A stretch of DNA of 64,000 bases from Rhizobium sp. SL86 (GCF_026672545.1 NZ_JAPPRJ010000006.1:146263-210262), one strand, 5' to 3'. Positions 16,242 to 26,037 are shown, counted from the stretch's first letter. Translations and numbers: made by a program. The notes: generated by a model not told the origin, from the sequence alone.

Positions 16242-17747
16242 CTAACATCCAATGGTAGCCCAAACGCTCTTGCTCTGGGTGTAGGAATTGAGCGCATCCA
16301 TGCACTTGTCGCGTCCGTTGCCGCTCTCCTTCCAGCCACCAAATGGAAACTGCATATCACCGTTCATATAGCTGTTAATATAGACCATGCCGGCTTCCAC
16401 ATCGCGTGCGAAGCGGTGCGCCTTGCCGAGATCGGCTGTCCAGATGCCTGCAGCAAGCCCGAAATTGGTATCGTTGGCAGTAGCAATGGCCTCTTCAAAG
16501 CTGTCAAAGGCAATGATGCTTGCCACGGGGCCAAAAATTTCCTCGCGGGCGATCGCCATGTCGTTGCTCACATTGGCGAATATGGTCGGCGCGACGAAGG
16601 CGCCGCCTTCGAGACCCGCCGGAATGCCGCCACCGGTAATACAGGTCGCACCTGCCGATCGCCCGATATTGATGTAGTGCAGCACGCGCTCCTGCTGTTT
16701 CACATCCACCAGCGGCCCCATGCCGGTCGCGGCCAAAAGCGGATCTCCGGGCCGGTAGGAAGTTTCTGCCCGGGAGCGCAGCAATTCGATGAACTCGGGC
16801 AGGATTTCGCGCTGCACTAGGATACGGGAACCGGCACAGCAGACCTCGCCCTGATTGCCGAAAATGCCCATGGCCGCCCAGTCCGCCGCCATTGCCAGAT
16901 CGGGCGCATCGGCCATAATAACATGCGGCGATTTTCCACCGCATTCGGTCGTTACCTTCTTCAGATTGGACTGCCCGGAATAGGTCATCATCAGCTTGCC
17001 CACCTCGACCGAGCCTGTGAAGGCAATCTTGGCAACGTCTGGGTGCAGCGCCAGCGCGCGCCCTGCATCCGGCCCATAGCCATTGACTACGTTGAACACG
17101 CCGGATGGCCCGCCGGCCTCTATAAAGAGGCGTGCCAGCAGCAGTGCGGAAAGAGGGGATTGCTCGGCTGGTTTCAAGACCACCGAATTGCCGGCGGCAA
17201 GTGCCGGTGCGATTTTCCAGACCGTCATCAGAAGCGGGTAGTTCCAGGGCACGATGCACCCTACCACGCCGAGCGGCTGATGGATGACATAGGACAGAAC
17301 ATCGTTCGCCGTTGCCCCGACGCTGCCTTGCAGTTTGTCGATGCATTCGGTGGTAAAGCGAAGGCAGGCAAGGGCAAGCGGCACGTCCACCGTAAGCATT
17401 TCGGAAATCGGCTTGCCCATGTCCAGCGTGTCGAGCAGCGCAAATTCTTCCGACTGCGCCTCGATGAGATCCGCAAAGCGGTAAAGCACCGCCATGCGCT
17501 GGCGCGGGATCATGCGCGACCATACACCAGCGCGAAAGGCTTTTGCGGCGCTTCTCACCGCGCGGTCTACGTCGTCGCTGCCGCCGCGTGCGACCTCTGC
17601 CAGCACCGCTCCGGTAGCGGGATTGATGCTTTGGAACACCGCCCCCGAGACGGCCGCAGAAAAATCACCGTCGATAAAGAGGCGACCCTCCGGCTTCAGG
17701 GAATGGGCCTTGTCGTGCCAGCTATTGAACTGCGCATTGATGGACAT
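16242..17747 (-). CDS. NAD(P)-dependent aldehyde dehydrogenase
   Basis: A 501-residue aldehyde dehydrogenase that oxidises an aldehyde to its acid. Visible signatures include the Rossmann part PWNYPLLMTVWKIAPALAAGN, the catalytic glutamate context VTTECGGKSPHV, and the nucleophilic cysteine in GNQGEVCCAGSRI. The C-terminal PFGGWKESGNGRDKCMDAL is typical of betaine aldehyde/gamma-aminobutyraldehyde-type enzymes. It is the last gene of the minus-strand amide cluster, 11 bases after the GMC oxidoreductase gene, and probably acts on the aldehyde that enzyme makes. Confidence 0.93.
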   Translation of the reverse strand: MSINAQFNSWHDKAHSLKPEGRLFIDGDFSAAVSGAVFQSINPATGAVLAEVARGGSDDVDRAVRSAAKAFRAGVWSRMIPRQRMAVLYRFADLIEAQSEEFALLDTLDMGKPISEMLTVDVPLALACLRFTTECIDKLQGSVGATANDVLSYVIHQPLGVVGCIVPWNYPLLMTVWKIAPALAAGNSVVLKPAEQSPLSALLLARLFIEAGGPSGVFNVVNGYGPDAGRALALHPDVAKIAFTGSVEVGKLMMTYSGQSNLKKVTTECGGKSPHVIMADAPDLAMAADWAAMGIFGNQGEVCCAGSRILVQREILPEFIELLRSRAETSYRPGDPLLAATGMGPLVDVKQQERVLHYINIGRSAGATCITGGGIPAGLEGGAFVAPTIFANVSNDMAIAREEIFGPVASIIAFDSFEEAIATANDTNFGLAAGIWTADLGKAHRFARDVEAGMVYINSYMNGDMQFPFGGWKESGNGRDKCMDALNSYTQSKSVWATIGC

Positions 17748-17758
17748 GGATAACCTCC

Positions 17759-19348
17759 TCAGTGGGCCAGGATCTTCTGACAGGCGCGCTCGGCAAGCAT
17801 AATGGTCGGAGCGTTGAGATTGCCCGACACCATGATCGGGATGGCCGAAGCATCGGCCACGTAGAGCCCTTCAAGGCCGTGTACCGCCATGCTTGCCGGA
17901 TCGGTCACGGCCATAGCGTCCACGCCCATGCGGCAGGTGCTGGACGGATGATAAAGCGTCGTCATGTGGCCGCGAATGTAATCTTCGAGTTCCGCGCCGG
18001 AATGGCATTCCGCGCTTGGCGTCAGTTCGTAGTCCACCAGATCGCGAATGGGAGACGTGGCAAGAATTTGCCTGTTGATGCGGATACCCCTGACCAGTGT
18101 CGCAAGATCGCTGCCATCAGGATCGGAGGCAAAGTACCGCGGGTCGATGGCAGGATGCTCGGTCGGGTCGGCGGATCGCAGGCGGATCTCGCCGCGGCTC
18201 TTGGGGCGCTGCAGCACGCAGTGCGCGGTGATCCCGGAGCGTCCGCCGAGAAAGCGGGCATAGTCCCGGTGCGGCGAGATGGCGCCATATAATTGCAGGT
18301 CCGGATCGATGCCGGGTTGGCTGCAAACATGCGCACCCGCCGCCACCCAGGGCGAGGTGCGGATACCTGTCCTGTGGTCGCACCACTGGGCGAAGCTGTC
18401 GGATAAAACATCCTCCGTCCATGCACCAATCCCCATGGGCTTGCGGGTATAGACTGTGATGGGAATATTGATATGGTCCTGCAGATCCTTTCCAACACCT
18501 GGCAGGTCATGGCGGGGCTGCACACCGACTTCATGCAACTCGTCTGCAGGACCTATCCCTGAGAGCATCATGATCTGACATGTTCCGATAGCACCCGCGG
18601 CCATGACGACTTCACTGTCGGCATATGCGGTATGCGCCACCCCATTGGCCAGATAGCGCACGCCGGTGATCCGGCGCCCTTCGAGGACGAGGCCGGTCAC
18701 CAGGACACCCTTATGGATACTCAGGTTCGGCCGTTGCATGGCCGGGTGCAGATAGGCCTTGGCTGCTCCCCACCGCTCACCATCGCGGATCGTGAACTGG
18801 AAGAGCCCGGCACCTTCCTGGCTTTCACCATTGAAATCTTCATTGCGGCGATAACCGGCCGCCTCCGCTGCATCCAACCATAGCCGCTCATGCCGATCGA
18901 CATGCGTGACGTTTTCCACATGCAGCGGCCCGCCGGTGCCGTGGTGCGGATTGTCTGGAAAATTTGCATTGTCTTCGCTGGCGATAAAGGCGGGTCGTAC
19001 ATCCTTCCATCCCCAACCCGCACAGCCGGCCGCCTGCCAGGCATCGTAATCGCTGGGCAGACCCCGAATATAGATCATCGCGTTCAATGCGCTGGAACCG
19101 CCCACCATCTTCCCGCGCGGCCAGAAGATGCGCCGGCCACGGCAGCCCGCCTGCGGCTCTGTGTGGTAGCCCCAATCGGCCCGCGTGTTGAACATGGTCA
19201 CCCAGTCCGAGGGGATATCGGAGGCGAGCGGCGCATCCTGGCCTGCCTCGAGAACAAGCACACGGCGACCTGGATCGACGCTGAGCCGCAGCGCCGCAAC
19301 GCAACCGGCAGACCCTGCGCCAACGATGATGGTATCGTAAATGGTCAT
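17759..19348 (-). CDS. GMC-family FAD-dependent alcohol/choline dehydrogenase-like protein
   Basis: A glucose-methanol-choline oxidoreductase of about 529 residues. The start at MTIYDTIIVGAGSAGCVAALRLS follows GGAG; an upstream in-frame ATG at 19405 adds an unlikely leader. It has the FAD Rossmann motif, the GMC signature around KMVGGSSALNAMIYIRG, a second around VVMAAGAIGTCQIMMLSGIGP, and the C-terminal catalytic His region YHPSSTCRMG. It probably oxidises an alcohol released from, or carried by, the imported amide, passing product to the adjacent aldehyde dehydrogenase. The exact substrate is unknown. Confidence 0.92.
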   Translation of the reverse strand: MTIYDTIIVGAGSAGCVAALRLSVDPGRRVLVLEAGQDAPLASDIPSDWVTMFNTRADWGYHTEPQAGCRGRRIFWPRGKMVGGSSALNAMIYIRGLPSDYDAWQAAGCAGWGWKDVRPAFIASEDNANFPDNPHHGTGGPLHVENVTHVDRHERLWLDAAEAAGYRRNEDFNGESQEGAGLFQFTIRDGERWGAAKAYLHPAMQRPNLSIHKGVLVTGLVLEGRRITGVRYLANGVAHTAYADSEVVMAAGAIGTCQIMMLSGIGPADELHEVGVQPRHDLPGVGKDLQDHINIPITVYTRKPMGIGAWTEDVLSDSFAQWCDHRTGIRTSPWVAAGAHVCSQPGIDPDLQLYGAISPHRDYARFLGGRSGITAHCVLQRPKSRGEIRLRSADPTEHPAIDPRYFASDPDGSDLATLVRGIRINRQILATSPIRDLVDYELTPSAECHSGAELEDYIRGHMTTLYHPSSTCRMGVDAMAVTDPASMAVHGLEGLYVADASAIPIMVSGNLNAPTIMLAERACQKILAH

Positions 19349-19401
19349 TGGCCACTCCTTCAGGAAAACAGGCCGGCAGCGTCGGGCTGCCAGCCTGCTG
19401 C

Positions 19402-19701
19402 TCACGGTCTGGCGGAGGTCTCCAGTGCTGTGACAAGCGTCACAGGTCCATCGAGAATGGGCTGGACGCGATCGAAGAAGGCCGCCACAGCCGAAGATGC
19501 GTTATGCCTGTCCATCGCCGCCTGGTCCGTAAAACGCTCATAGGTGGTGAAGACGCATGGATCCGTATCACCCTGGGCAATGAAGAATCCCATCGTGTCC
19601 GGTTCGTGTGCGTGGACATAGTCTGCCACTGCCTGCAGCGCATCGCGCATCCCGGCTTCCTGTCCTGCCTTCACCCGAATGATGGCCGTGATCGTTCGCA
19701 T
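19402..19701 (-). CDS. ABM-domain (antibiotic biosynthesis monooxygenase/YgiN-like) protein
   Basis: A 99-residue protein beginning MRTITAIIRVKAGQEAGMRDAL with ETSARP at its end. The ferredoxin-like alpha/beta pattern, with FTTYERFTDQAAMDRHNAS in the middle, is that of ABM/YgiN dimers, which act as small monooxygenases or stress-related enzymes. Its gene overlaps the amidase stop by one base, so the two are coupled. Its role in this cluster is unknown. Confidence 0.82.
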   Translation of the reverse strand: MRTITAIIRVKAGQEAGMRDALQAVADYVHAHEPDTMGFFIAQGDTDPCVFTTYERFTDQAAMDRHNASSAVAAFFDRVQPILDGPVTLVTALETSARP

Positions 19702-21215
19702 CAGAAGGTTTTCCAGTCGCCATCCGCCTCAAAGGCGCTGGCCGCCTGATAGATCGTGGCTTCCGCATAATCCTTGCCGATCAGCATCAGGCCAACCGGC
19801 AGCCCGTCCGACAGTCCGCAGGGGATCGACATGGCAGGATGACCGGTCACGTCGAAGGGGCTTGTGGAAGCGGTCATCTCGAAGGCGCGGGTCACGACCT
19901 CCGCAAGCGGGGCATCCTTGCCCGGGAGCGGTGTGGAAACGCAGGGAAGCGTCGGCATCAACAGCAGGTCGTATTCGCCGAATACGGCATCATAGGCAGC
20001 CTTCGCAGCGATGGCGATGTTGCGGGACTTGGCATAGTAGCGGCCCCGATAGTGAGACAGGCCCCACTGGCCCACCAGCATGGTCAGCTTCAGTGTCTGG
20101 GAAAGATCGTCGGCCTTCTGCCGCCAACCCGCATGCGCATCCAGAAGGCCAACGTCATAGAGGCCCTTCCAGTTGAAGCCCATGCCGTTGCCATGCATCA
20201 TCTGCATGACGAAGCCTTCGAGTGTGATGGGGTTCCAGGCCGCCAGCGCCGTCAGGTGCGCCGGAATAGAAACCTCTGTTACCTTCGCCCCCATGGCCGC
20301 AAAACGCTCGGCCCCGGCGCGAACCTTTGCCTCGACTTCCGGCTGAAGATTGGGCAATTGGAAGCCTTCCTTCAGAATACCAATCTTCAAACCCTCGACG
20401 CCCTTGCCGAGCGCCTGCGTGTATGCAGAAACCTGCGGTGAATACTGGCGCGGATCCAGCCCGTCTGCACCGGCCAGCACCTCCAGCAGCAGGGCATTGT
20501 CGGCAACGGAGGCCGTCATCGGGCCGGTATGGTCGACGGTCGATTCAATCGGCATCACGCCGGTGTAGGGAACGAGGCCGTGTGTCGGCTTCATGCCGTA
20601 AATGCCGCAATAGGAGGCGGGAATGCGGATCGAGCCGCCCTGATCGCCACCGATTGCCATGTCCACTTCGCCAGCGGCCACCAGCGCCGCCGAGCCGGAG
20701 GAGGAGCCGCCTGCCGAATAGCCCATGCGCCAGGGATTATGCACCGGACCCGGATCGGAAGTATGGCTGCCGCCGGAGAGGCAGAAATGTTCGCAGACCG
20801 CCTTGCCGAGAATGGTAGCGCCCGCGTCCAGCATGCGGGTCACGATGGTGGCGTCAGCGGCGGGAATGAAACCCTCAAGCGTGGTTGAGCCGTTCATCAT
20901 CGGCACGCCTGCCAGCGCCACATTATCCTTGAGCACAACCGTCTTGCCTTTAAGCTTGCCTTCGGCTGCACCCTTGACTTCGCTTTTGATCGCCCATGCG
21001 CCAAAGGCATTGTCTGCCGGTTCCGGTTTCGCGCCTGGGGTGCGCGGATATTTCACCGGCGGCACAGGGTTGGGCAGAGCATCGATGATGTCGTATGCAT
21101 CGAACATGCCGCCCATCAGCCCCTGATATTCGGCGGCCTCCTCCAGTGACATGGTCATGTGAAGACTTGCAGCGAGATCTGCAACATCCTCAATGGTCGG
21201 GCGTGTAATGGACAT
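19701..21215 (-). CDS. Amidase signature-family amidase
   Basis: A 504-residue amidase that hydrolyses an amide to acid and ammonia. The signature stretch SAGGSSSGSAALVAAGEVDMAIGG is intact. The Ser-cisSer-Lys triad reads as K96 (VVLKDNVA), S171 (GGSSSGSA) and S195 (DQGGSIRIP), the same numbering I recall for Rhodococcus enantioselective nitrile-pathway amidases, to which the overall length also compares. The gene follows the Urt-like ABC transporter genes by 80 bases on the same strand, making the imported compound its probable substrate. Confidence 0.92.
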   Translation of the reverse strand: MSITRPTIEDVADLAASLHMTMSLEEAAEYQGLMGGMFDAYDIIDALPNPVPPVKYPRTPGAKPEPADNAFGAWAIKSEVKGAAEGKLKGKTVVLKDNVALAGVPMMNGSTTLEGFIPAADATIVTRMLDAGATILGKAVCEHFCLSGGSHTSDPGPVHNPWRMGYSAGGSSSGSAALVAAGEVDMAIGGDQGGSIRIPASYCGIYGMKPTHGLVPYTGVMPIESTVDHTGPMTASVADNALLLEVLAGADGLDPRQYSPQVSAYTQALGKGVEGLKIGILKEGFQLPNLQPEVEAKVRAGAERFAAMGAKVTEVSIPAHLTALAAWNPITLEGFVMQMMHGNGMGFNWKGLYDVGLLDAHAGWRQKADDLSQTLKLTMLVGQWGLSHYRGRYYAKSRNIAIAAKAAYDAVFGEYDLLLMPTLPCVSTPLPGKDAPLAEVVTRAFEMTASTSPFDVTGHPAMSIPCGLSDGLPVGLMLIGKDYAEATIYQAASAFEADGDWKTF

Positions 21216-21295
21216 GGGTTATCCTTTCCTGTTGTGACAAGAGTGTTGAACGTCAGTGATGGGGTGGAGCGGGAGAGCGGACCTCCCGCGCGGGC

Positions 21296-22000
21296 TCAGG
21301 CCATGGCGCCCATGCCGACCTCTCCGGCCAGAAGGGCTTGCCTGTCCAGTTCGCCGGTCATGCGACCTTTCTGGATATGCAGGATGCGATCACACAGAGA
21401 GGTGATGAATTCGAGATTCTGCTCAACGACCACCAGCGAAAGCTGCCAGCGTTGCCGCAGAGCCAGAAGCGTCTCGATCATTTCCTCAATGATCGAAGGC
21501 TGAATGCCTTCCGTGGGCTCGTCGAGAAGGATCAGGCGCGGACGGGTGCAAAGGCAGCGCGCCAGCGCCAGAAGCTGCTGCTCCCCGCCGGAGAGCGCGC
21601 CGCCGCGCCGGTCAAGCAGGCGAACCAGCCGTGGGAAATCCTGCAAGACCATGTCGATCATCGCCTTGTCTTCCTTAGGTGCCGAAGCGAGGCCCATGCG
21701 CAGATTGTCGATGACGCTGAGGTCTGGAAAGATCTCACGTCCCTGCGGCACCAGCCCTAGGCCGAGGCGCGAGCGTTCGAACGGCTTCATCTGGGTCATG
21801 GGTTTGCCCTGAAACTCCACCGAACCGGCAGTGGCTGGCAGGTGCCCCATCAGGGTACGCATCAGCGTCGTCTTGCCCATGCCATTGTGGCCAAGAATGC
21901 CCAGATACTCGCCTTGCGCCATCGTCATGTCGATGCCAGCGAGGATCGGAATGCGTCCGTAACCGGAGCGTAGGCCCTTCACGTCAAGCAGCGTCGTCAT
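21296..22000 (-). CDS. Urea/short-amide-type ABC transporter ATPase (UrtE/LivF-like)
   Basis: A 234-residue branched-chain-type ATPase. Walker A is GHNGMGKTT, the signature is LSGGEQQLLALARCL, and Walker B runs into LLDEPTEGIQPSIIEEM, a wording typical of UrtE and amide-transporter ATPases rather than plain LivF. Its start overlaps the previous gene's stop by 4 bases. It works with the UrtD-like ATPase, two permeases and the binding protein encoded just upstream. It energises inner-membrane uptake. Confidence 0.88.
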   Translation of the reverse strand: MTTLLDVKGLRSGYGRIPILAGIDMTMAQGEYLGILGHNGMGKTTLMRTLMGHLPATAGSVEFQGKPMTQMKPFERSRLGLGLVPQGREIFPDLSVIDNLRMGLASAPKEDKAMIDMVLQDFPRLVRLLDRRGGALSGGEQQLLALARCLCTRPRLILLDEPTEGIQPSIIEEMIETLLALRQRWQLSLVVVEQNLEFITSLCDRILHIQKGRMTGELDRQALLAGEVGMGAMA

Positions 22001-22725
22001 GCGGCAACCTTCTTTCCGAGATAGACATCACGCACCCGCTGGTCGGCCAGAACCGTGTCGACGGTATCCTCGATCAGAACGCGCCCCTGGTGGAACACCG
22101 TCACCGTCTTGGCGATCAGCCGGATGAAAGCCATATCGTGCTCGACCACGACAATGGCGCGCGACTGGTTGATGTCGCGGATAATATCGGCAGTGCGGAG
22201 CGTTTCCTCATCAGTCATGCCTGCTGCCGGTTCGTCGAGCAGAATGAGGTCCGGTTCGGCTGCCAGCACCATGCCGATTTCCACCCATTGCCGCTGGCCA
22301 TGCGAAAGCGTGGCGACGATCCGTTCGCTTTCCGGTGTTAGCCGGATCAAGTCCAGAACGCTTGCCACGAGTTTTGGCAGACCGTTGGGAGTGGCCTTGC
22401 GGCGGGCGGCAAGCCAGATGTTTTCGCGCACCGAAAGACCGTTGAAGACATTGGGCACCTGCGTCTTGATGCCGATGCCCATGCGGGCGATTTCGTGCGG
22501 AAGCTTGCCAGTGATCGGTTGCCCTCGAAACGCGATGGTGCCGGAGGTCGGTGTCTGCTGGCCGGTCAGCGATTTGAAGAAGGTACTCTTTCCCGCTCCG
22601 TTCGGGCCGATCAGGCAGCGCAGCTCCATTTCCTGAAGCGTGAAGCAGATATCGTCATTGGCAACGACGCCACCGAACCGCATGGTGAGGTGTTCCGTTT
22701 TCAGAAGAGGTGTCAGTTCAGCCAT
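21997..22725 (-). CDS. Urea/short-amide-type ABC transporter ATPase (UrtD/LivG-like)
   Basis: A 242-residue ATPase with Walker A GPNGAGKST, IKTQVPNVFNGLSVRENI, and Walker B LILLDEPAAGMTDEET followed by VVVEHDMAFIRLIAKTVTVFHQG. These resemble UrtD of urea transporters ('AGMTDEET' is characteristic). The signature loop appears as LSHGQRQWVEIGMVLA, as in UrtD. It overlaps both neighbouring transporter genes by a few bases, consistent with one polycistronic message. Confidence 0.88.
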   Translation of the reverse strand: MAELTPLLKTEHLTMRFGGVVANDDICFTLQEMELRCLIGPNGAGKSTFFKSLTGQQTPTSGTIAFRGQPITGKLPHEIARMGIGIKTQVPNVFNGLSVRENIWLAARRKATPNGLPKLVASVLDLIRLTPESERIVATLSHGQRQWVEIGMVLAAEPDLILLDEPAAGMTDEETLRTADIIRDINQSRAIVVVEHDMAFIRLIAKTVTVFHQGRVLIEDTVDTVLADQRVRDVYLGKKVAA

Positions 22726-23791
22726 GTGACGATGCTCCTGCCGGGTGTAAATTGCCGGGGGCCGCAGTCAGCCCGGCTGTGACGCCGCTCCCGGCTTGCG
22801 GCTTTTTAGCCATCAGCCGCAGGATCAGATCGCGAATGGTGGGAACGAGCCCCTTGGGTAGCAGCAGAACAAAGACGATCAGGACTGCACCGAGAACCAG
22901 GTTGGAATTGAAGGTCTGCTGCGAGCCGATGCTGGCAACGATGTACTGGATCAGGAAACATCCGAGCACTGGCCCAAGCAGTGTTCCAAGGCCGCCGATG
23001 GTGATCCAGATGATGATTTCCGCCGATAGCGACAGGCTGAAAATGGTCGGTCCGACAAAGGCACCCCAATTCACGTAAAGGGCGCCTGCGAGTCCAGCCA
23101 CCGCCCCGCCGATGATAAAGCTGATGAGCCGGATCATACGCGGATCGTAACCCAGCAACGAGGCGCGTGTTTCATTTTCGCGAACGGCCACGACTACCCG
23201 CCCGAACGGGCTTGCCAGCAACAGGCGAAGGCCCAGATAGACGATGAGAAGAATGCTGCCGGTCGCCCACCACGATGCTTCCGGCGAGAGCGGACTTTCG
23301 GGATCGAAGGGCATGTTGAAGGTGGGAACCGCCGGAATGCCGTTGAAACCGCCAAGCATGGCCGTGCCGATGTGGTATTCGTCGCCGGATGTGGAGTTGA
23401 TGACGTTGAACAGGATCAGCGTGACAGTCAGCGTTATGACACCGAGATAGACATCGGAAATGCGGCCATAGAAGACGAAGTAGCCCAGGATGGCGGCAAA
23501 GACGCCGGGAATGAAGACGGCCAGCAGGATTCCTTGTGTGGAATCCTGAAAGTTGATGGCCGCAATCGCATAGGTATAGCCGCCAAGGCCGAAGAAGGCT
23601 GTCTGGCCGAAGGAAAGGATTCCGCCATACCCCCAGATGAAGGCAAGGCTGAGCGAAAGCACCGCCATGGCGGCAAAGAGCGTGACTTGCATCAAGGTGA
23701 AGATTTCCAGGTAACCCGGCGCAAGCGCGATGCCGATTGCCGCGATTGCGACCGCAAGCGCCTGCGCAATGAGGCTGAGACGGTGAGTCAT
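22718..23791 (-). CDS. Urea/short-amide-type ABC transporter permease (UrtC/LivM-like)
   Basis: A 357-residue inner-membrane permease with about ten hydrophobic segments, including LSLAFIWGYGGILSFGQTAFFGLGGYTYAI near the N-terminus, the hallmark of LivM/UrtC. Around 230-300 it carries the coupling segment FIIGGAVAGLAGALYVNWGAFVGP. The start overlaps the stop of the UrtB-like gene by one base. It pairs with that permease to form the channel. Confidence 0.88.
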   Translation of the reverse strand: MTHRLSLIAQALAVAIAAIGIALAPGYLEIFTLMQVTLFAAMAVLSLSLAFIWGYGGILSFGQTAFFGLGGYTYAIAAINFQDSTQGILLAVFIPGVFAAILGYFVFYGRISDVYLGVITLTVTLILFNVINSTSGDEYHIGTAMLGGFNGIPAVPTFNMPFDPESPLSPEASWWATGSILLIVYLGLRLLLASPFGRVVVAVRENETRASLLGYDPRMIRLISFIIGGAVAGLAGALYVNWGAFVGPTIFSLSLSAEIIIWITIGGLGTLLGPVLGCFLIQYIVASIGSQQTFNSNLVLGAVLIVFVLLLPKGLVPTIRDLILRLMAKKPQAGSGVTAGLTAAPGNLHPAGASSHG

Positions 23792-24657
23792 TACAGATTC
23801 CCCTTCAAGAACCGGCCCGATATGCCTTGAGGCAGAAGGCGAATGAGAACGATGGCGGCTGTAAAGACAATGACCTCGCCATAGACAGGGGTGGTGAAAT
23901 AGGCACCGATCTGGTTCAGCGAGCCGAACAGCGTGGATGCAGACAGCGTGCCGGACAGCATGGCTGCACCGCCGCCCACCACCGTGATGAATGCCTTGGC
24001 CACATAGGCCCCGCCCATGACCGGCGTGATGCCGGAAACCGGCGCAAGCAGACCGCCCGCAAGCCCCGTAACCGCAGCCCCGGCTGCAAACGTGCCCATG
24101 TAGACGCGGGCCGGATTGATGCCGAGCGTATTGGCCATGGCCGGGTTCTGCATGGTGGCGCGGGCAATGAGGCCAAGCCTCGTATGTCGCATCACGCCAT
24201 AGACGATCGCCATCATCACCAGCGCCATGGCAAGCAGAAACAGCGTGTAGTAGCTGGACCGGTAGCTGCCGATGGAAAAGCCACCGAGCGGTGTCGGCAC
24301 CCCCTGGATCGTATTGCCGAAAACCGTCGTCACAATGCCGATGATAAGCAGGCTCAGGCCCCAGGTGGCCAGCATCGAATCCACCAGCCGTCCGTAGAGG
24401 AAACGGATGAGGCAGCGTTCGATCAGCAATCCCACCAGCCCGACGAAGAGCGGTGCGATCAGCAGCATGGCGATCCAGATATTGATCCCGGCATTGGTGG
24501 AAATGACTGTGGCGTAAGCGCCTAGCATGATGAACTCGCCATGAGCGAGATTGATGATCTTCATCATGCCGAAGATGATTGCGAGACCGAGGCAGAGCAG
24601 AAACAGCGATGCCGTGCCGTTGATCACGTCAAGCAGAAGAATGAGGTAGATCTCCAT
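23791..24657 (-). CDS. Urea/short-amide-type ABC transporter permease (UrtB/LivH-like)
   Basis: A permease of about 288 residues. I chose the ATG at 24657 (MEIYLILLLDVINGTASLFL); it follows AAGGG, whereas an ATG at 24702 would add a basic, cysteine-containing leader. The LAIIFGMMKIINLAHGEFIMLGAYATV stretch is diagnostic for LivH/UrtB. It has roughly eight membrane segments, and the conserved loop MGTFAAGAAVTGLAGGLLAPVSGITP. It lies 67 bases after the solute-binding gene. Confidence 0.88.
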   Translation of the reverse strand: MEIYLILLLDVINGTASLFLLCLGLAIIFGMMKIINLAHGEFIMLGAYATVISTNAGINIWIAMLLIAPLFVGLVGLLIERCLIRFLYGRLVDSMLATWGLSLLIIGIVTTVFGNTIQGVPTPLGGFSIGSYRSSYYTLFLLAMALVMMAIVYGVMRHTRLGLIARATMQNPAMANTLGINPARVYMGTFAAGAAVTGLAGGLLAPVSGITPVMGGAYVAKAFITVVGGGAAMLSGTLSASTLFGSLNQIGAYFTTPVYGEVIVFTAAIVLIRLLPQGISGRFLKGNL

Positions 24658-24724
24658 ATCGACCCTTCGCCTCCTGGAGCAGGGATGGGAGGCGGCGCAC
24701 ATCGCGCCGCCCGTTGGATCGCGA

Positions 24725-25963
24725 TTAGAGATTGATGACGTACTGCTTGGTGTCGTTGGGGTTCTTCACCAGATCGCAGACGCTGGCCGTATCGAGCGGC
24801 TTCACATCCGGGTAGCTCTCGAGCACCGACCATTTGCGATCCTTGACCTCGGCCAGAAACGCATTGCGGGTCGTATGGTGCGTTGCCTTGTCGATCAGTA
24901 CTTTGCCGCTTGGGCCATCGAAGGAAATGCCTCCTTCCAGCGCCTCGATCAGCTTCATCCGGTCGATCGACTCGGCTTTCTTTACGCCAAGCGCCCACAG
25001 GTGCACGCCCTCATAGGTGGCCGCAGCCAGTTCGCTGATATAGGGGGTGTTCGGTTGCGCCTTCTTGATTTTCTCGACGAAGGACTTGCTGGCCTGCGTA
25101 TCCAGTTCCTCGAAATAGCCATAGGCACCGAGAATGTTCTCGCTCTCGGCGGCGTCCAGCGTCGAAGGTTCGTTGACGAGGCCGAAGGTGGTGGAGGCGA
25201 TCGGGATCTGGCTCTTCATGCCTGCCGAGGCCCACTGCCGGTAGAAGGCTGTGTGATTGCCGCCAACCAGCGCCGAAAGGATCAGATCCGGCTTGGCTGC
25301 CTGGATCTTGGAGATCGTCGGGCCGAAATTCGTGACATCCAGGGGGAAAAAGTCGATCGAAAGAACCTCGCCGCCATTGTCCTTGACGTATTTCGTCATC
25401 CACTTGGCGGTAATCTGGCCGTAATTGTAATCGGCTGCGATGATGTAGGCCTTCTTGCCGGCCTTCTTCATGGCGCTGGGAACGAGCTTTTCAACCGTCT
25501 GTGCAGGTGTGGTGCCGGTGCAGAACGTGTTGCGGTCACAGACCCCGCCCTCATACAGCACGTTATAGAAATACGGCACCTTGAAGCGGTCGAAGGTCGG
25601 GCGGACAGCCTCGCGCGAAGCGGAGGTGATCCCGCCATGCACGACGGCCACCTTGTCCTTCAGCGCCAACTGCTGCGCATACTGCGAATACATCTGGATG
25701 TTCGATTGCGTATCGTAATGAATGACCTTGACCGGACGCCCGATCAGGCCGCCCGCCGCATTGATTTCCTCCACAGCGAGATTGAGTGCATAGACCATCG
25801 GCGTGCCGGATGCAGCAAGCGGGCCGGACTGGTCGTGCAGCGCGCCAAGGAGAATGGGATTGTCGGCGGCCAAGGCGCTGTAGCGCATGATGGCGGGCGC
25901 GCCGATCAGCGCGGCGGAGGTCAGGGCGGAGCGATGCAGGAAGTGGCGGCGCGACAGGATCAT
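24725..25963 (-). CDS. Amide/urea-type ABC transporter substrate-binding protein
   Basis: A 412-residue periplasmic protein of the Peripla_BP_5 type. Its N-terminus (MILSRRHFLHRSALTSAALIGAPAIM…ALAA) carries a Tat-like SRRHFL motif, suggesting export in folded form. ILLGALHDQSGPLAASGTPMVYALNLAVEEINAAGG is the usual start of the mature domain. Similarity in my reading is closest to FmdD/UrtA-like amide and urea binding proteins. A 14-bp palindrome sits upstream at 26004-26017 and may be the MarR site, so this gene probably has its own promoter separate from the AmiC-like gene. Confidence 0.88.
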   Translation of the reverse strand: MILSRRHFLHRSALTSAALIGAPAIMRYSALAADNPILLGALHDQSGPLAASGTPMVYALNLAVEEINAAGGLIGRPVKVIHYDTQSNIQMYSQYAQQLALKDKVAVVHGGITSASREAVRPTFDRFKVPYFYNVLYEGGVCDRNTFCTGTTPAQTVEKLVPSAMKKAGKKAYIIAADYNYGQITAKWMTKYVKDNGGEVLSIDFFPLDVTNFGPTISKIQAAKPDLILSALVGGNHTAFYRQWASAGMKSQIPIASTTFGLVNEPSTLDAAESENILGAYGYFEELDTQASKSFVEKIKKAQPNTPYISELAAATYEGVHLWALGVKKAESIDRMKLIEALEGGISFDGPSGKVLIDKATHHTTRNAFLAEVKDRKWSVLESYPDVKPLDTASVCDLVKNPNDTKQYVINL

Positions 25964-26003
25964 GGTTTAGTTCCCCTTGGTTATAATCACCATAGGGTTA
26001 TTT

Positions 26004-26017
26004 AATATTGCAATATT
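26004..26017. promoter_or_regulatory. Palindrome AATATTGCAATATT upstream of the binding-protein gene
   Basis: A perfect 14-bp inverted repeat lies 41 bases upstream of the start of the binding-protein gene, in AT-rich DNA. MarR proteins bind such compact palindromes, and a MarR gene borders the cluster at 27359, so it is a plausible operator. This is inference. Confidence 0.5.
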
Positions 26018-26037
26018 TGAAAAAGCAACTAGTTTTA

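Noticed and set aside
15796..16245. A 149-codon plus-strand frame in the intergenic region
   Set aside because: No ribosome site, no domain, and it runs through the degenerate CRISPR-like repeat.
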